A stretch of 64,000 nt of DNA from Niabella insulamsoli (GTDB lineage Bacteria > Bacteroidota > Bacteroidia > Chitinophagales > Chitinophagaceae), in assembly GCF_039652435.2 (NCBI RefSeq), contig NZ_CP190246.1, forward strand, positions 248,001 to 312,000. Direction: 5' to 3'. This document shows positions 10,105 to 18,076 of this stretch, piece by piece; the first letter of the stretch is position 1, and each line of letters starts with the position of its first letter. Position numbers and translations under genes: made by a program. A model generated the notes under the pieces. The model had not been told where the DNA came from. It ran no database searches and saw only the letters and a program-made list of their open reading frames with translations.

Positions 10105-10157
10105 ATCAGAGAATAAGGGTTTATGTAAGAAAATCAATTGTTACTCAACAGGAGGCG

Positions 10158-10165
10158 CAAAAATA
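10158..10165 (-). promoter_or_regulatory. Possible -7 box for nhaA
   Basis: TATTTTTG on the minus strand, a perfect match to the Bacteroidota TAnnTTTG -7 element, 53 bp before the nhaA start. No TTG -33 element is seen at the usual distance. Confidence 0.35.
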
Positions 10166-10348
10166 ACAAATTATAGGTACGGCCTAACGCTCCTTCTAAA
10201 AGCAGTATGTTTTTCGAAGAAAGAAGATTATGAAGAAGGTGGGGCTATACATTATGAAAACAAAAGTTCGCTTTCCTTCCCGCGTTTTTGCATTTAAACT
10301 TTCCTTGCGCTTCGCCATCATCTCCACACATTTTCGTAAATTCGCCTC

Positions 10349-10912
10349 ATGGCAATCTTTAAATTCAGGGTCTATTTTGAAGAGGACGACAGCATTTACC
10401 GCGATGTGGTGATTAGGCATACTCAAACTTTTTTCGATTTACATGCCGTTATTTTGAAAGCTTACGAATTTGACAACAGGCATCAGGCAACATTTTACCG
10501 GAGCAATGATAATTGGCAGCAGGGAAGGGAAATCTCCCTGGAAAAATATGATAAATCGTATCGGGTTGAGCCGCTGATGATGAGGGAAACAACGGTCGGT
10601 TCGGAAATCAAAAACACAAACCAAAAGTTTACCTATACCTACGATTTTCACAAGCTGTGGAATTTTTTAATCGAGTTAATCAATGTTTCCAAGGAAGCCG
10701 ATAGCCGGCAGGAGTATCCGGGCGTGGTGCGCAGCGAAGGCATTGCCCCCAAGCAATACGGCACAAAAGGGCTGTTAGGCGATAAATTTGCCGATATTGA
10801 AGAAAAATATGACCTGTCTCGCGGAGCCGAAGGCTTCAACGAAAAGAATGAGGAAGGCGAGGACATGGGCGTAGAAGAATCTTCAGATGATTACCAGGAT
10901 GAAGAAGATTAA
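10349..10912 (+). CDS. pRiA4b ORF-3 / IS1096 TnpR-like family protein
   Basis: A 187-residue soluble protein of the plasmid pRiA4b ORF-3-like family (also labelled IS1096 element passenger TnpR). The N-terminal half shows the family pattern FKFRVYFEEDDSIYRDVVI, then LHAVILKAYEFDNRHQATFY. The C-terminus is very acidic (EEGEDMGVEESSDDYQDEED). Function is unknown. There is no sign of a transposon here, so it should not be read as a mobile-element gene. A TAAATTCG sequence ends 4 bp before the ATG, suggesting a leaderless transcript. Confidence 0.75.
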   Translation: MAIFKFRVYFEEDDSIYRDVVIRHTQTFFDLHAVILKAYEFDNRHQATFYRSNDNWQQGREISLEKYDKSYRVEPLMMRETTVGSEIKNTNQKFTYTYDFHKLWNFLIELINVSKEADSRQEYPGVVRSEGIAPKQYGTKGLLGDKFADIEEKYDLSRGAEGFNEKNEEGEDMGVEESSDDYQDEED

Positions 10913-10978
10913 GCGCGATCCTATCCCTCTTTCCGTTACAATTTCTTCATTACCCTTCTGACGTAAAACCAATAAGCA

Positions 10979-11908
10979 ATTCAGCAAAAAATTATAATAG
11001 TCGTCGCCGGACCAACCGCCGTTGGTAAAACTTCTCACGCCATTGCTTTAGCCCGGCATTTCAACACGGTTGTTTTATCCGCCGACAGCCGCCAGTGTTT
11101 TAAAGAAATGGATATCGGCGTGGCCCGGCCTTCCGTTGACGAACTGAAGGAAGCGCCTCATTTTTTTATAGCTTCTCATTCTATTCATGAAAATATTAAT
11201 GCCGCCTGGTATGAAACCTATGCGCTCCATTTGCTGGAGGAGCTTTTTAAAATCCACGACATCGTAATTGTAACCGGCGGCACCGGCCTTTATATAAAAG
11301 CATTAACAGAGGGGTTGGATTTTATTCCGGAAGTGCCTGAAAAAATCCGGCAGCAGGTGATTGACGGTTATCGGCAGTCGGGCACAAACTGGCTACGGGG
11401 CCAATTGCAACTGCATGATCCCATTTTTGCGGCCAAAGGCGAAATGAAAAATCCACAACGCATGATGCGCGCCTTAGAAGTGGCGCTGGGTACGGGCCAG
11501 TCTATTTTAACTTTTAGGGCACAGCAGAAGCCGCCGCGTTTTTTTCAAACCATAAAAATAGGATTAGAACTGCCGCGCCCTTTATTGAATGAGCGGATTA
11601 ATCAACGCGTGGAATGGATGATGGAAGCCGGCCTCGAAGCGGAAGCCCGCGGTTTGTGGCCTTACCGCCATTTGAACGCGCTGCAAACGGTAGGATATAA
11701 AGAACTATTTGATTTTTTTGATGGAAGGCTGACGTTGCCGGAGGCGGTTGTGCAAATCCAACAACATACCCGCCAGTATGCCAAGCGGCAGATGACCTGG
11801 TTCAAAGCGCAGTCGGAAATGCATTGGGTTTCAGCAGCCGAAACAGAGGTAGTCGTAGATTTTGTTGAAACCATCCGGCAAAACAAAGCCCTGAATAATA
11901 ATCCTTAA
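10979..11908 (+). CDS. miaA: tRNA dimethylallyltransferase MiaA, apparently with an ATT start
   Basis: Transfers a dimethylallyl group to A37 of tRNAs that read UNN codons. The reading frame carries the essential P-loop GPTAVGKT and the DSRQ motif (SADSRQCFKEMDIG) upstream of the first ATG at 11108, so that ATG cannot be the true start. Between the in-frame stop TAA (10973-10975) and the P-loop there is no ATG, GTG or TTG in any frame. ATT at 10979 gives MQQKIIIVVAGPTAVGKT, a normal MiaA N-terminus, and a protein of 309 residues, the usual length. Later motifs include VTGGTGLYIKAL and QTVGYKELFDF, and the C-terminal YAKRQMTWF. The start codon is inferred; the gene identity is secure. Confidence 0.9.
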   Translation: MQQKIIIVVAGPTAVGKTSHAIALARHFNTVVLSADSRQCFKEMDIGVARPSVDELKEAPHFFIASHSIHENINAAWYETYALHLLEELFKIHDIVIVTGGTGLYIKALTEGLDFIPEVPEKIRQQVIDGYRQSGTNWLRGQLQLHDPIFAAKGEMKNPQRMMRALEVALGTGQSILTFRAQQKPPRFFQTIKIGLELPRPLLNERINQRVEWMMEAGLEAEARGLWPYRHLNALQTVGYKELFDFFDGRLTLPEAVVQIQQHTRQYAKRQMTWFKAQSEMHWVSAAETEVVVDFVETIRQNKALNNNP

Positions 11909-11935
11909 ATATAGCGGCTAAACTGGACAGAGTAA

Positions 11936-11943
11936 TATCTTTG
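11936..11943 (+). promoter_or_regulatory. -7 box giving a probable leaderless transcript
   Basis: TATCTTTG, a perfect TAnnTTTG element, ends 4 bp before the ATG at 11948. With initiation about 4-5 bp downstream of the box, the mRNA would start at or next to the A of the start codon. No clear -33 TTG is seen. Confidence 0.5.
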
Positions 11944-11947
11944 CCGG

Positions 11948-12385
11948 ATGATTCAGGAAGAAGAACAAAAGCAGCCCGACTCTATTTTTGGAACGGAGCC
12001 TTTGAATGAAATAGATAAAGCCCTGCTTGAAATTGCCCGCTGGACCCGGTTGATCTCTGTTATTGGTTTTGGAATTGGCGCGAGTATCGTGCTCGTGATG
12101 CTGTTTAGCGGCGCGCAAATCCTCAGCGGTATTGCGGAAACATTGTTGCCCGGCGGAAGTAATTATTTCTATCCGGTCTTAGTGGCAGCCTTTTTCATTT
12201 TGTTTTTTATGGCTGCAATGGTTTTGTTTTATTTGCATAAGGCCTCTCGCGCGCTGGTTTTGGGCGTATTGCAAAAAGATGCAACGCAACTTGCCGAAGC
12301 GTTCTTATATCTGCGGAATTTTTTCATTGTTGTGATCATATTTGCCGCGTTCCAACTGGCCGGAAATCTTTTCAACTTATTATAA
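11948..12385 (+). CDS. Small membrane protein, DUF5362-like (copy 1)
   Basis: A 145-residue inner-membrane protein with a soluble acidic N-terminus (about 40 residues) and three hydrophobic segments: ISVIGFGIGASIVLVMLF, YPVLVAAFFILFFMAAMVLF and FFIVVIIFAAFQLAG. Between the last two lies a conserved-looking cytoplasmic stretch (HKASRALVLGVLQKDATQLAEAFLYLRNF) that has a counterpart in the next gene. Similar to DUF5362 membrane proteins of Bacteroidota. Function unknown. Its TAA overlaps the ATG of the next gene by one base, so the pair is translationally coupled. Confidence 0.6.
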   Translation: MIQEEEQKQPDSIFGTEPLNEIDKALLEIARWTRLISVIGFGIGASIVLVMLFSGAQILSGIAETLLPGGSNYFYPVLVAAFFILFFMAAMVLFYLHKASRALVLGVLQKDATQLAEAFLYLRNFFIVVIIFAAFQLAGNLFNLL

Positions 12386-12831
12386 TGTCGGAAGTACAAC
12401 AGTCTCAGCCCGACACGGGGCTATATAAATATATATATAACGCGGCGCGTATTGCCGGCATAGCCGCTATTGTGTCGCTTGCCGGAACCCTTGCGGGCGT
12501 ATTGGGCGTTTTTACAAAACCCACTACTGTGGCGCCGACTGCTGTGCCGGAAGGTTTCAACGAGCAGCAGGTGCAGCAGCTTGCACAGGGAAGTGTATAT
12601 ATTTCGGTGGCGCTCTCCGTGCTCTTAAGCGTTCTTGTTTTTTACTTTTTGTATCGCTTTTCGTCGCTGGCGCAAGCAGCCGTGAAAGAAGGTCAGCAGG
12701 AAAAACTACAGCTTGCCCTGCGCCATCTGTCGCGCTATTTCAAAGTGTGGGGTATTGTTATGCTCCTGATCGTAGGTTTATTTGTACTTTCTCTTTTGGG
12801 CGGTATGCTGGGCTCCCTCTTCGCGGGGTAG
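12385..12831 (+). CDS. Small membrane protein, DUF5362-like (copy 2)
   Basis: A 148-residue membrane protein and probable paralogue of the preceding gene. It has three hydrophobic segments (IAAIVSLAGTLAGVLGVF, VALSVLLSVLVFYFLY, VWGIVMLLIVGLFVLSLLGG) and the matching loop RFSSLAQAAVKEGQQEKLQLALRHL followed by SRYFK, which parallels the loop of copy 1. A Pro-rich external loop (KPTTVAPTAVPEGFN) is specific to this copy. Starts inside the stop codon of the upstream gene. The function of neither copy is known; co-expression suggests a two-subunit membrane assembly, which is inference. Confidence 0.6.
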   Translation: MSEVQQSQPDTGLYKYIYNAARIAGIAAIVSLAGTLAGVLGVFTKPTTVAPTAVPEGFNEQQVQQLAQGSVYISVALSVLLSVLVFYFLYRFSSLAQAAVKEGQQEKLQLALRHLSRYFKVWGIVMLLIVGLFVLSLLGGMLGSLFAG

Positions 12832-12859
12832 TCTCCGATTTTTAAAAGCAGTGGCTTGA

Positions 12860-13660
12860 TTATCTTGACGAGAGATAATTGTAATCTTTCAGTAGCCGCT
12901 CCAAAAATGCACCTGGAGGCAGGTCGGTTTCTAACTGCAAATAGGCTTTCACTTTTTCAGCGGCGCTCATCAATTCTTTACTGTAGGGCGATTTTTTGTT
13001 GCGGTCCAATATCTTTTTGATAAAATTCAAATCTTTATCGCTGATGCGCATTGCCTGCGGAAATAGCGGCGCATAGTCTTGTTCCACTTCCGTAAAAATA
13101 GTACTGCTCAGGCTTTCTTTGATTGAGGTTTTAATAACGATCGTTTGCGCCAGGATGTCGCCTATGCGCTGCGCTTTTTCCGATCGCGCTACCAGCATTA
13201 TATCCGTCATTAAAAAGCCCATCGCAAAAACAAAAATAAAGATGAGCTCTGCATTACCCAATCCGGCGATCAGGTAAAAAGCAAGTATCAGTAACGGAAT
13301 GATCCAAAGATCGGAAATCCGAAGCAGCCATCTAATTAGCAGCTGACTAATCGTTGGCCGGCCGCCATTGAAGCTTACTACGCGCAGCCCGGTTATTTTT
13401 TTTCCGATGCTTTGCCCGTTGGCAATGGCTTCCCAAACAATATGATATAATAATACCGGTAAAGAAAAAATAAGCCAAAGCGCCCATTTGTTAAAGTCAG
13501 ACACGGACGCGAACAAAGTGCGCATCATATACCCGATCAATATTAAATAAACATACTGCACCAGCAAATCGATAACCAGCGAAGACATGCGCCGCCCCAG
13601 CCCGGGTGTATCAAACTCGAGGCTGATGTTAAAACTTGTGGGAACACTTACAACCGGCAT
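12860..13660 (-). CDS. RDD family membrane protein
   Basis: A 266-residue protein with an N-terminal RDD domain. The family signature is LGRRMSSLVIDLLVQYVYLI, followed by membrane helices and the GQSIGKKITGLRVV segment. Four or five helices end near residue 160, after which a soluble helical tail of about 100 residues (KAYLQLETDLPPGAFLERLL) is present, as in Bacteroidota versions. RDD genes of this type commonly accompany SpoIIM-DUF4129-DUF4350-MoxR-DUF58 operons. Here that operon begins at 20815 on the opposite strand, about 7 kb away, with an ECF cassette and sugar-epimerase genes between them. The role is unknown; an envelope function is likely. Confidence 0.85.
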   Translation of the reverse strand: MPVVSVPTSFNISLEFDTPGLGRRMSSLVIDLLVQYVYLILIGYMMRTLFASVSDFNKWALWLIFSLPVLLYHIVWEAIANGQSIGKKITGLRVVSFNGGRPTISQLLIRWLLRISDLWIIPLLILAFYLIAGLGNAELIFIFVFAMGFLMTDIMLVARSEKAQRIGDILAQTIVIKTSIKESLSSTIFTEVEQDYAPLFPQAMRISDKDLNFIKKILDRNKKSPYSKELMSAAEKVKAYLQLETDLPPGAFLERLLKDYNYLSSR

Positions 13661-13797
13661 CTGGAAATGTTTGCTGTAAAATAATAAGTTTCATTTATAT
13701 GTCAAAAGGTAACTGGAAATGCCTGATGATAGCGATTGTTATTGATTCCCCAATCCAAATTTTTTTTCACGGCTAATAGGGGGAATTATAACGTAGG

Positions 13798-13826
13798 TTG
13801 TATTAAAGGTAGTGATGTTATTTTTG
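13798..13826 (+). promoter_or_regulatory. Promoter of the ECF sigma operon
   Basis: TTG at 13798-13800, an 18-bp spacer and TATTTTTG at 13819-13826, a full match to the Bacteroidota housekeeping promoter pattern. The sigma factor ATG is 9 bp after the -7 box, so the 5' leader is very short. Confidence 0.7.
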
Positions 13827-13835
13827 TAGCTTAAG

Positions 13836-14375
13836 ATGGCTTTGGACAGCGTTCAATACAAGACTGTTTTTGATCTTCATTATGAAGCATTATACGGCTA
13901 TGCCTGCTCTATACTGAAGGCGGAAACCTACGTGGATGATATTATTCAAAACATTTTTGTAAAGCTTTGGCAGGGCCGCGAAAAGATCAGGCCGGAAACC
14001 GTAAAGTCGTATCTCTATACTTCTGTGAGAAACGAGTGCCTTAATCAGCTCAAGCATAAAGTGGTGCAAACAAACCATGCTCAATCGACGCTGATGGCTG
14101 CCGGCCGTTTCGATCATCACCATCAGGCAGAAGAAAAAGAATTACATGAGAAAATACAATACTTGGTGAACCAGCTTCCCGAAAAATGCGCTGCCGTATT
14201 TTTTCTGTGCAGGCAATCGGGCTTCAGCTACAAAGAAGTAGCTGAAGCGATGGGTATTTCCGTTAAGACGGTAGAAAATCAAATGTCTAAAGCATTGAAG
14301 TTTTTACGAAATGGGTTATCGGAATACCTGGTGAGTGTGTTGCCATTATTCATTATTCAACTCATCAATTTATAA
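13836..14375 (+). CDS. ECF RNA polymerase sigma factor (FecI/SigW-like)
   Basis: A 179-residue extracytoplasmic-function sigma factor. Region 2 is at about residues 8-75 (FDLHYEALYGYACSILK, DDIIQNIFVKLWQ, SYLYTSVRNECLNQLKH). Region 4 is at about residues 105-165 (LPEKCAAVFFLCRQSG, YKEVAEAMGISVKTVENQMS, KALKFLR), with the helix-turn-helix clearly visible. A hydrophobic C-terminal tail (VSVLPLFIIQLINL) is common in Bacteroidota FecI homologues. The fecR-like gene begins 4 bp downstream, so the two form a sigma/anti-sigma pair. It would direct transcription of surface genes, most simply those immediately downstream. Confidence 0.93.
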   Translation: MALDSVQYKTVFDLHYEALYGYACSILKAETYVDDIIQNIFVKLWQGREKIRPETVKSYLYTSVRNECLNQLKHKVVQTNHAQSTLMAAGRFDHHHQAEEKELHEKIQYLVNQLPEKCAAVFFLCRQSGFSYKEVAEAMGISVKTVENQMSKALKFLRNGLSEYLVSVLPLFIIQLINL

Positions 14376-14379
14376 TTTT

Positions 14380-15327
14380 ATGGAACATAAATTGATAGCT
14401 TTTTATGAACAGACGTTGAGCGCTTCGGAGCAACAGGAAGTGGAGCTTTGGCTGGAAGCTGACGCGAACAACAAAAAAATATACGACGATACGATTACGA
14501 TCTGGAAACAGGCAAAAATAAATCCCGAATACAAAGGGATGAATAAGCAAAAAGCCTGGCACCAGCTTCAACAGCAACTTGGGGCAGCAACTGGCTCTAA
14601 AAAAGTCTATCGGCTTCGCCCGGCTTTGTGGAAAATGGGCGCGATAGCGGCGTCTGTAATGGCCGTCATCATATTGGCGATTTTTATCGATAAGCCCAGG
14701 CCAGCGCTATATACGGCCGAGGCAGCGACAGAAAATATTAAACTCCAAGACAATAGCCAGGTAACTTTGTTTGCCAACGCAACGCTGGCGGTCGCTTCGG
14801 ATTTCAATAAGAAACATAGGACGGTGACTTTAAGCGGTGACGCCTTTTTTGATATCGCTAAAAATCCACAAAAGCCTTTCGTTATTCATAGTGGCGATGT
14901 GGATGTGGCCGTGCTGGGCACTTCATTTACGATTCAGCAGAACGCCCGGTTTCAAACTGTATTCGTGCATAGTGGAAAAGTAAAAGCTACGTTCCAAAAC
15001 CAGTCGGTAACAGCTACGGCGCAACAAAAGATTGTAAAAGATAATAGTGCCCGGCAGCTCAAGGTAGTAGCGCTGCAAACGAATATTGAAGCGGTATTAA
15101 AAAGCCGGTTGCTTCGCGTTAAAGATGATCGTATTGATAGCGTGGTGCAGATGGTGGAGGACTTGTATAACGTCGAAGTTGAAACCGCACCGGAATTAAA
15201 AAGTAAAAAAATTACAAGCACGTATGTTATCGGTGTGGAAACACCCGACCAGATTATCGATGGTATTGCCGTCACCATTGGTGCCTCCTGGAGCAAAAAG
15301 AACAACCGATACCTCATTACTAAATAA
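14380..15327 (+). CDS. FecR family anti-sigma factor
   Basis: A 315-residue inner-membrane regulator. The start at 14380 gives MEHKLIAFYEQTLSASEQQE, the usual cytoplasmic anti-sigma part. One membrane helix follows at about residues 86-105 (GAIAASVMAVIILAIFI). The periplasmic FecR domain comes next (DNSQVTLFANATLAV, TVTLSGDAFFDIAKNPQKPF, VLGTSFTIQQN), then the C-terminal DUF4974/STN-like domain at about residues 245-315. It holds the sigma factor inactive until a periplasmic STN domain signals. The partner STN domain is most likely the one in the next gene, which starts 7 bp later. Confidence 0.92.
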   Translation: MEHKLIAFYEQTLSASEQQEVELWLEADANNKKIYDDTITIWKQAKINPEYKGMNKQKAWHQLQQQLGAATGSKKVYRLRPALWKMGAIAASVMAVIILAIFIDKPRPALYTAEAATENIKLQDNSQVTLFANATLAVASDFNKKHRTVTLSGDAFFDIAKNPQKPFVIHSGDVDVAVLGTSFTIQQNARFQTVFVHSGKVKATFQNQSVTATAQQKIVKDNSARQLKVVALQTNIEAVLKSRLLRVKDDRIDSVVQMVEDLYNVEVETAPELKSKKITSTYVIGVETPDQIIDGIAVTIGASWSKKNNRYLITK

Positions 15328-15334
15328 GCCCTTT

Positions 15335-16969
15335 TTGAAAAATTATTTTATCCTGATTGTGTGGTTGGTGAGCGGTCCATCCCTGCTGGCCCAAAACAAA
15401 ATGCTGCAGCAAAAAATATCGGTTGATTTTAGAAATATCACGATGTATGATGCGCTACTACAGATTGAAAAGAAAGCTGGATTTTATTTTTCTTATGACA
15501 ATCAATTTATAAAAAATCAGAAAAAAATTTCCTTCACGGTGGATAACAAGCCGCTAAAGGACGTGCTGGATATGATTTTCGACCGGGATTATTATTACAT
15601 CATCAATAATAATAAAATCGTTATCAGGCGAAAGGAGCAGGAATATATCACGGTGCAAGGCCGCTTTTTTGATCACACAGATCAGCAGCCTGTGGCTTAT
15701 GTATCGTTGTATGAACCTGTCTTGAAACTTGGCACCATGTCGGACGAGCAGGGCCGTTTTTCCCTTAAAATACCTGTCGGCGATGAAGTAAAACTTTTAG
15801 TTAATCGCGTTTCTTATTATGATACAAGTTTTACGGTTGCGGCTAAAACGAATTTAAGCATCAACCTTGGCTTGACGCCCAATATCACCACTGAGGAAGG
15901 CATAACCATCAGGTCGGTGGAAAGGCATTGGCTGGCGCGCAGCGTTATCAGTACCAAGCAGAAGTTCAGCAGCCTCAATCTGAAAAATTATTTTTACCAG
16001 CGTAAATTCCAGTTGGGTTTTTGGCCGGGCATCGGCACCAAAAGCGCATTGAAAGGCCAACAGGAAAATAAAATTTCTTTTAATGTATTCGGCGGTTATG
16101 CAGCGCAGGTTGATGCGCTTGAAATCGGCGGCCTGTTTAATATCGTGCAAAAGCATGTCCGCTCTTTTCAGGTGGGCGGCCTGTTCAATATTGTGGGAGG
16201 GAAACTGGACGGTGTACAACTGGCCGGCCTTTATAATGACGTAGGCGGCAACCTTAGCGGTTTGCAGGTTGGCGGGCTGGTCAACATCAATAAAAGCAGC
16301 ACGAAAGCGCTGCAAATTGCCGGCATCTACAACCGCGACCAGGAATTTACCGGTTTGCAAATCGCGGGAGTTTTAAACAAGTCCGTGCAAGTAGCCAAAG
16401 GCGCACAAATAGCAGGCGTTGTCAACAGTGCTAAAAAAATAAACGGATTTCAATTGGGCTTTATAAATCTCGCAGATACCATGAATGGTATTGCCATCGG
16501 GCCCATCAATTATAGCCGCAATGGAAAACATGCTTTGTCTGTTTCGACCCAGGAAAACGGCCAGTGGAACCTGAGTTATAAATCTGGCAGTTATCGGCTT
16601 TACAATATTTTGCAGGCGGGAACGCTTCCTACCGACAAGGGGCGCCACTATTTTTTTGGATACGGCCTGGGCAGCGAATGGGCGTTAAAAGGGAAACTCA
16701 GGATGGCGGCCGAGCTGTCCAATCTGCATTTTACTTCCGCGAAGCAGTTCGACACGGATTATAGCATAGTGGCACTGCAGCCTCTTTTGATCTACCAGCT
16801 TCATAAGAAAATGCAATTGTTTGCCGGCCCCCGTTTGCAGTATCAACTACCTGTCCATAAACACGACAACGATTATTACAAAAGTTTCAATAAGCACATG
16901 ATACCTTTGAGAAAAGGTTCGAAAGACGGATTGTGCCTGGGTTTTAGCGCGGGCATTACTATTTTTTGA
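15335..16969 (+). CDS. STN-domain protein fused to surface repeats (LA_2272-like), TTG start
   Basis: A 544-residue exported protein. TTG at 15335, 7 bp after the fecR stop, gives a signal peptide MKNYFILIVWLVSGPSLLAQ. Domains in order: STN at about residues 25-95 (KISVDFRNITMYDALLQIEK), carboxypeptidase-like regulatory domain at about 105-182, then about eight 20-residue repeats at about 250-390 with the core pattern [LVI]-Q-[IVL]-[AG]-G-[LIV]-x-N, as in LQVGGLVN, LQIAGIYN and LQIAGVLN. A C-terminal barrel-like region ends in Phe (GFSAGITIF). STN domains normally sit on TonB-dependent receptors and signal to FecR; here the TonB plug and barrel are absent. The repeats resemble LA_2272-type surface repeats. 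Its role as the signal receiver is inferred from operon position. Confidence 0.75.
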   Translation: MKNYFILIVWLVSGPSLLAQNKMLQQKISVDFRNITMYDALLQIEKKAGFYFSYDNQFIKNQKKISFTVDNKPLKDVLDMIFDRDYYYIINNNKIVIRRKEQEYITVQGRFFDHTDQQPVAYVSLYEPVLKLGTMSDEQGRFSLKIPVGDEVKLLVNRVSYYDTSFTVAAKTNLSINLGLTPNITTEEGITIRSVERHWLARSVISTKQKFSSLNLKNYFYQRKFQLGFWPGIGTKSALKGQQENKISFNVFGGYAAQVDALEIGGLFNIVQKHVRSFQVGGLFNIVGGKLDGVQLAGLYNDVGGNLSGLQVGGLVNINKSSTKALQIAGIYNRDQEFTGLQIAGVLNKSVQVAKGAQIAGVVNSAKKINGFQLGFINLADTMNGIAIGPINYSRNGKHALSVSTQENGQWNLSYKSGSYRLYNILQAGTLPTDKGRHYFFGYGLGSEWALKGKLRMAAELSNLHFTSAKQFDTDYSIVALQPLLIYQLHKKMQLFAGPRLQYQLPVHKHDNDYYKSFNKHMIPLRKGSKDGLCLGFSAGITIF

Positions 16970-17023
16970 CAAAGCATAGGGGTTATATGCGCTTAATGTG
17001 TATCAGGTATATACATTAAGATT

Positions 17024-18037
17024 ATGCAAATCAAAAACAACATTTTATGCATCGCTTTTTGCGTGATTGGTTTAAAAGGCATTGCACAAGAACCCGTCGC
17101 TAACACTGTTCATCTTGGGTTGTTTACACCAGTCAGCACACAAGGCAAGTATGCAAAACAGATCAGCCCTTCCTTTTCCCTGCAAATCTTGCAGGGTGTA
17201 AATTTCAATAACAAAGGCGTTGCGATCGGCGGTTTATATCATAAGCTGTACGGTAATAATAAAGGCGTGATGATAAGCGGCCTGCTCAATAAAGTGAGCG
17301 GATCTGATAAAGGCGTTTCAATTGCAGGTTTATACAACGCAGCAGCCAATGGCAGGGGCCTTCAAATTGCGGGCTTGCATAATCAAAAGTCGGGCAATGG
17401 CTTTGTTCAGATCGCGGGATTGAGCAATTCAAGCCACTTCGAAATACTACAGATTGCAGGACTCGTAAATATTAATAAAACCGTTCATACACAAATCGCG
17501 GGGCTTGTCAATGTGGCAACATCTGTGAAAGGCGTGCAAATTGCTGGCTTAGTCAATATTGCGGATAGCTCCGATCATCCTATTGGTCTCATCAATATTA
17601 TCAAAACCGGCGAGCAGCAAATTGGTGTGCAGGTTTATGACGATGCCTCCGCAAATATCGTTTTAAGAACGGGAGGCCGCAAGACCTATGGCATTATTAG
17701 TATTGGCGTGGGAAACGAATTGAAGAAGACGGTGTTTCAAATGGAAGCGGGCATGGGCTATCATATTGGCCTAAGCGAGCCGTTTCGCATAAATGCCGAA
17801 GCTGTCGCTATCTCCAAAACGGATTTCACTTTTTTCAAACATACACAGTCGCTGCGCGCGCTACTCGCTTATAAAATAAACCCCGCCATTGAAGTCGTAG
17901 CCGGCCCGGCTTTGAATACCTATAAATATGCGGACTCAAAAATTTTCGGGGATAACTATCTCTGGAGAAAGAATGATAGTGAATCGTCTTTCGCTATTAC
18001 CATCGGCGCATTAGCAGGCGTAAATATTAATCTTTAA
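17024..18037 (+). CDS. Surface-repeat outer-membrane-like protein (paralogue of preceding repeat region)
   Basis: A 337-residue exported protein with signal peptide (NNILCIAFCVIGLKGIAQ) and no STN domain. Residues about 64-190 consist of repeats with the core G-[VL]-x-I-[AG]-G-L-x-N, for example GVSIAGLYN, LQIAGLHN, LQIAGLVN and VQIAGLVNI. The last 130 residues alternate polar and hydrophobic residues and end in NINL, as in outer-membrane barrels. It looks like a partial duplication of the repeat and C-terminal half of the gene before it, 54 bp upstream. No enzymatic motif is visible. It is a probable target of the sigma/FecR pair. Confidence 0.65.
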   Translation: MQIKNNILCIAFCVIGLKGIAQEPVANTVHLGLFTPVSTQGKYAKQISPSFSLQILQGVNFNNKGVAIGGLYHKLYGNNKGVMISGLLNKVSGSDKGVSIAGLYNAAANGRGLQIAGLHNQKSGNGFVQIAGLSNSSHFEILQIAGLVNINKTVHTQIAGLVNVATSVKGVQIAGLVNIADSSDHPIGLINIIKTGEQQIGVQVYDDASANIVLRTGGRKTYGIISIGVGNELKKTVFQMEAGMGYHIGLSEPFRINAEAVAISKTDFTFFKHTQSLRALLAYKINPAIEVVAGPALNTYKYADSKIFGDNYLWRKNDSESSFAITIGALAGVNINL

Positions 18038-18076
18038 AAAATAGCGGCCAAGCCGCAAATCTAAAAACATGAACAA

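Noticed and set aside
10349..10912. Transposon gene, from the family name IS1096 TnpR-like
   Set aside because: No inverted repeats, transposase or target duplication nearby; the family is widespread in ordinary chromosomal loci.
11108..11908. miaA beginning at the ATG 11108
   Set aside because: It would remove the P-loop and the DSRQ motif, both essential, which are encoded in frame just upstream.
18044..18056. Hairpin GCGGC-CAA-GCCGC as a terminator after the second repeat gene
   Set aside because: No T-run follows, and the next gene is close and co-directional.
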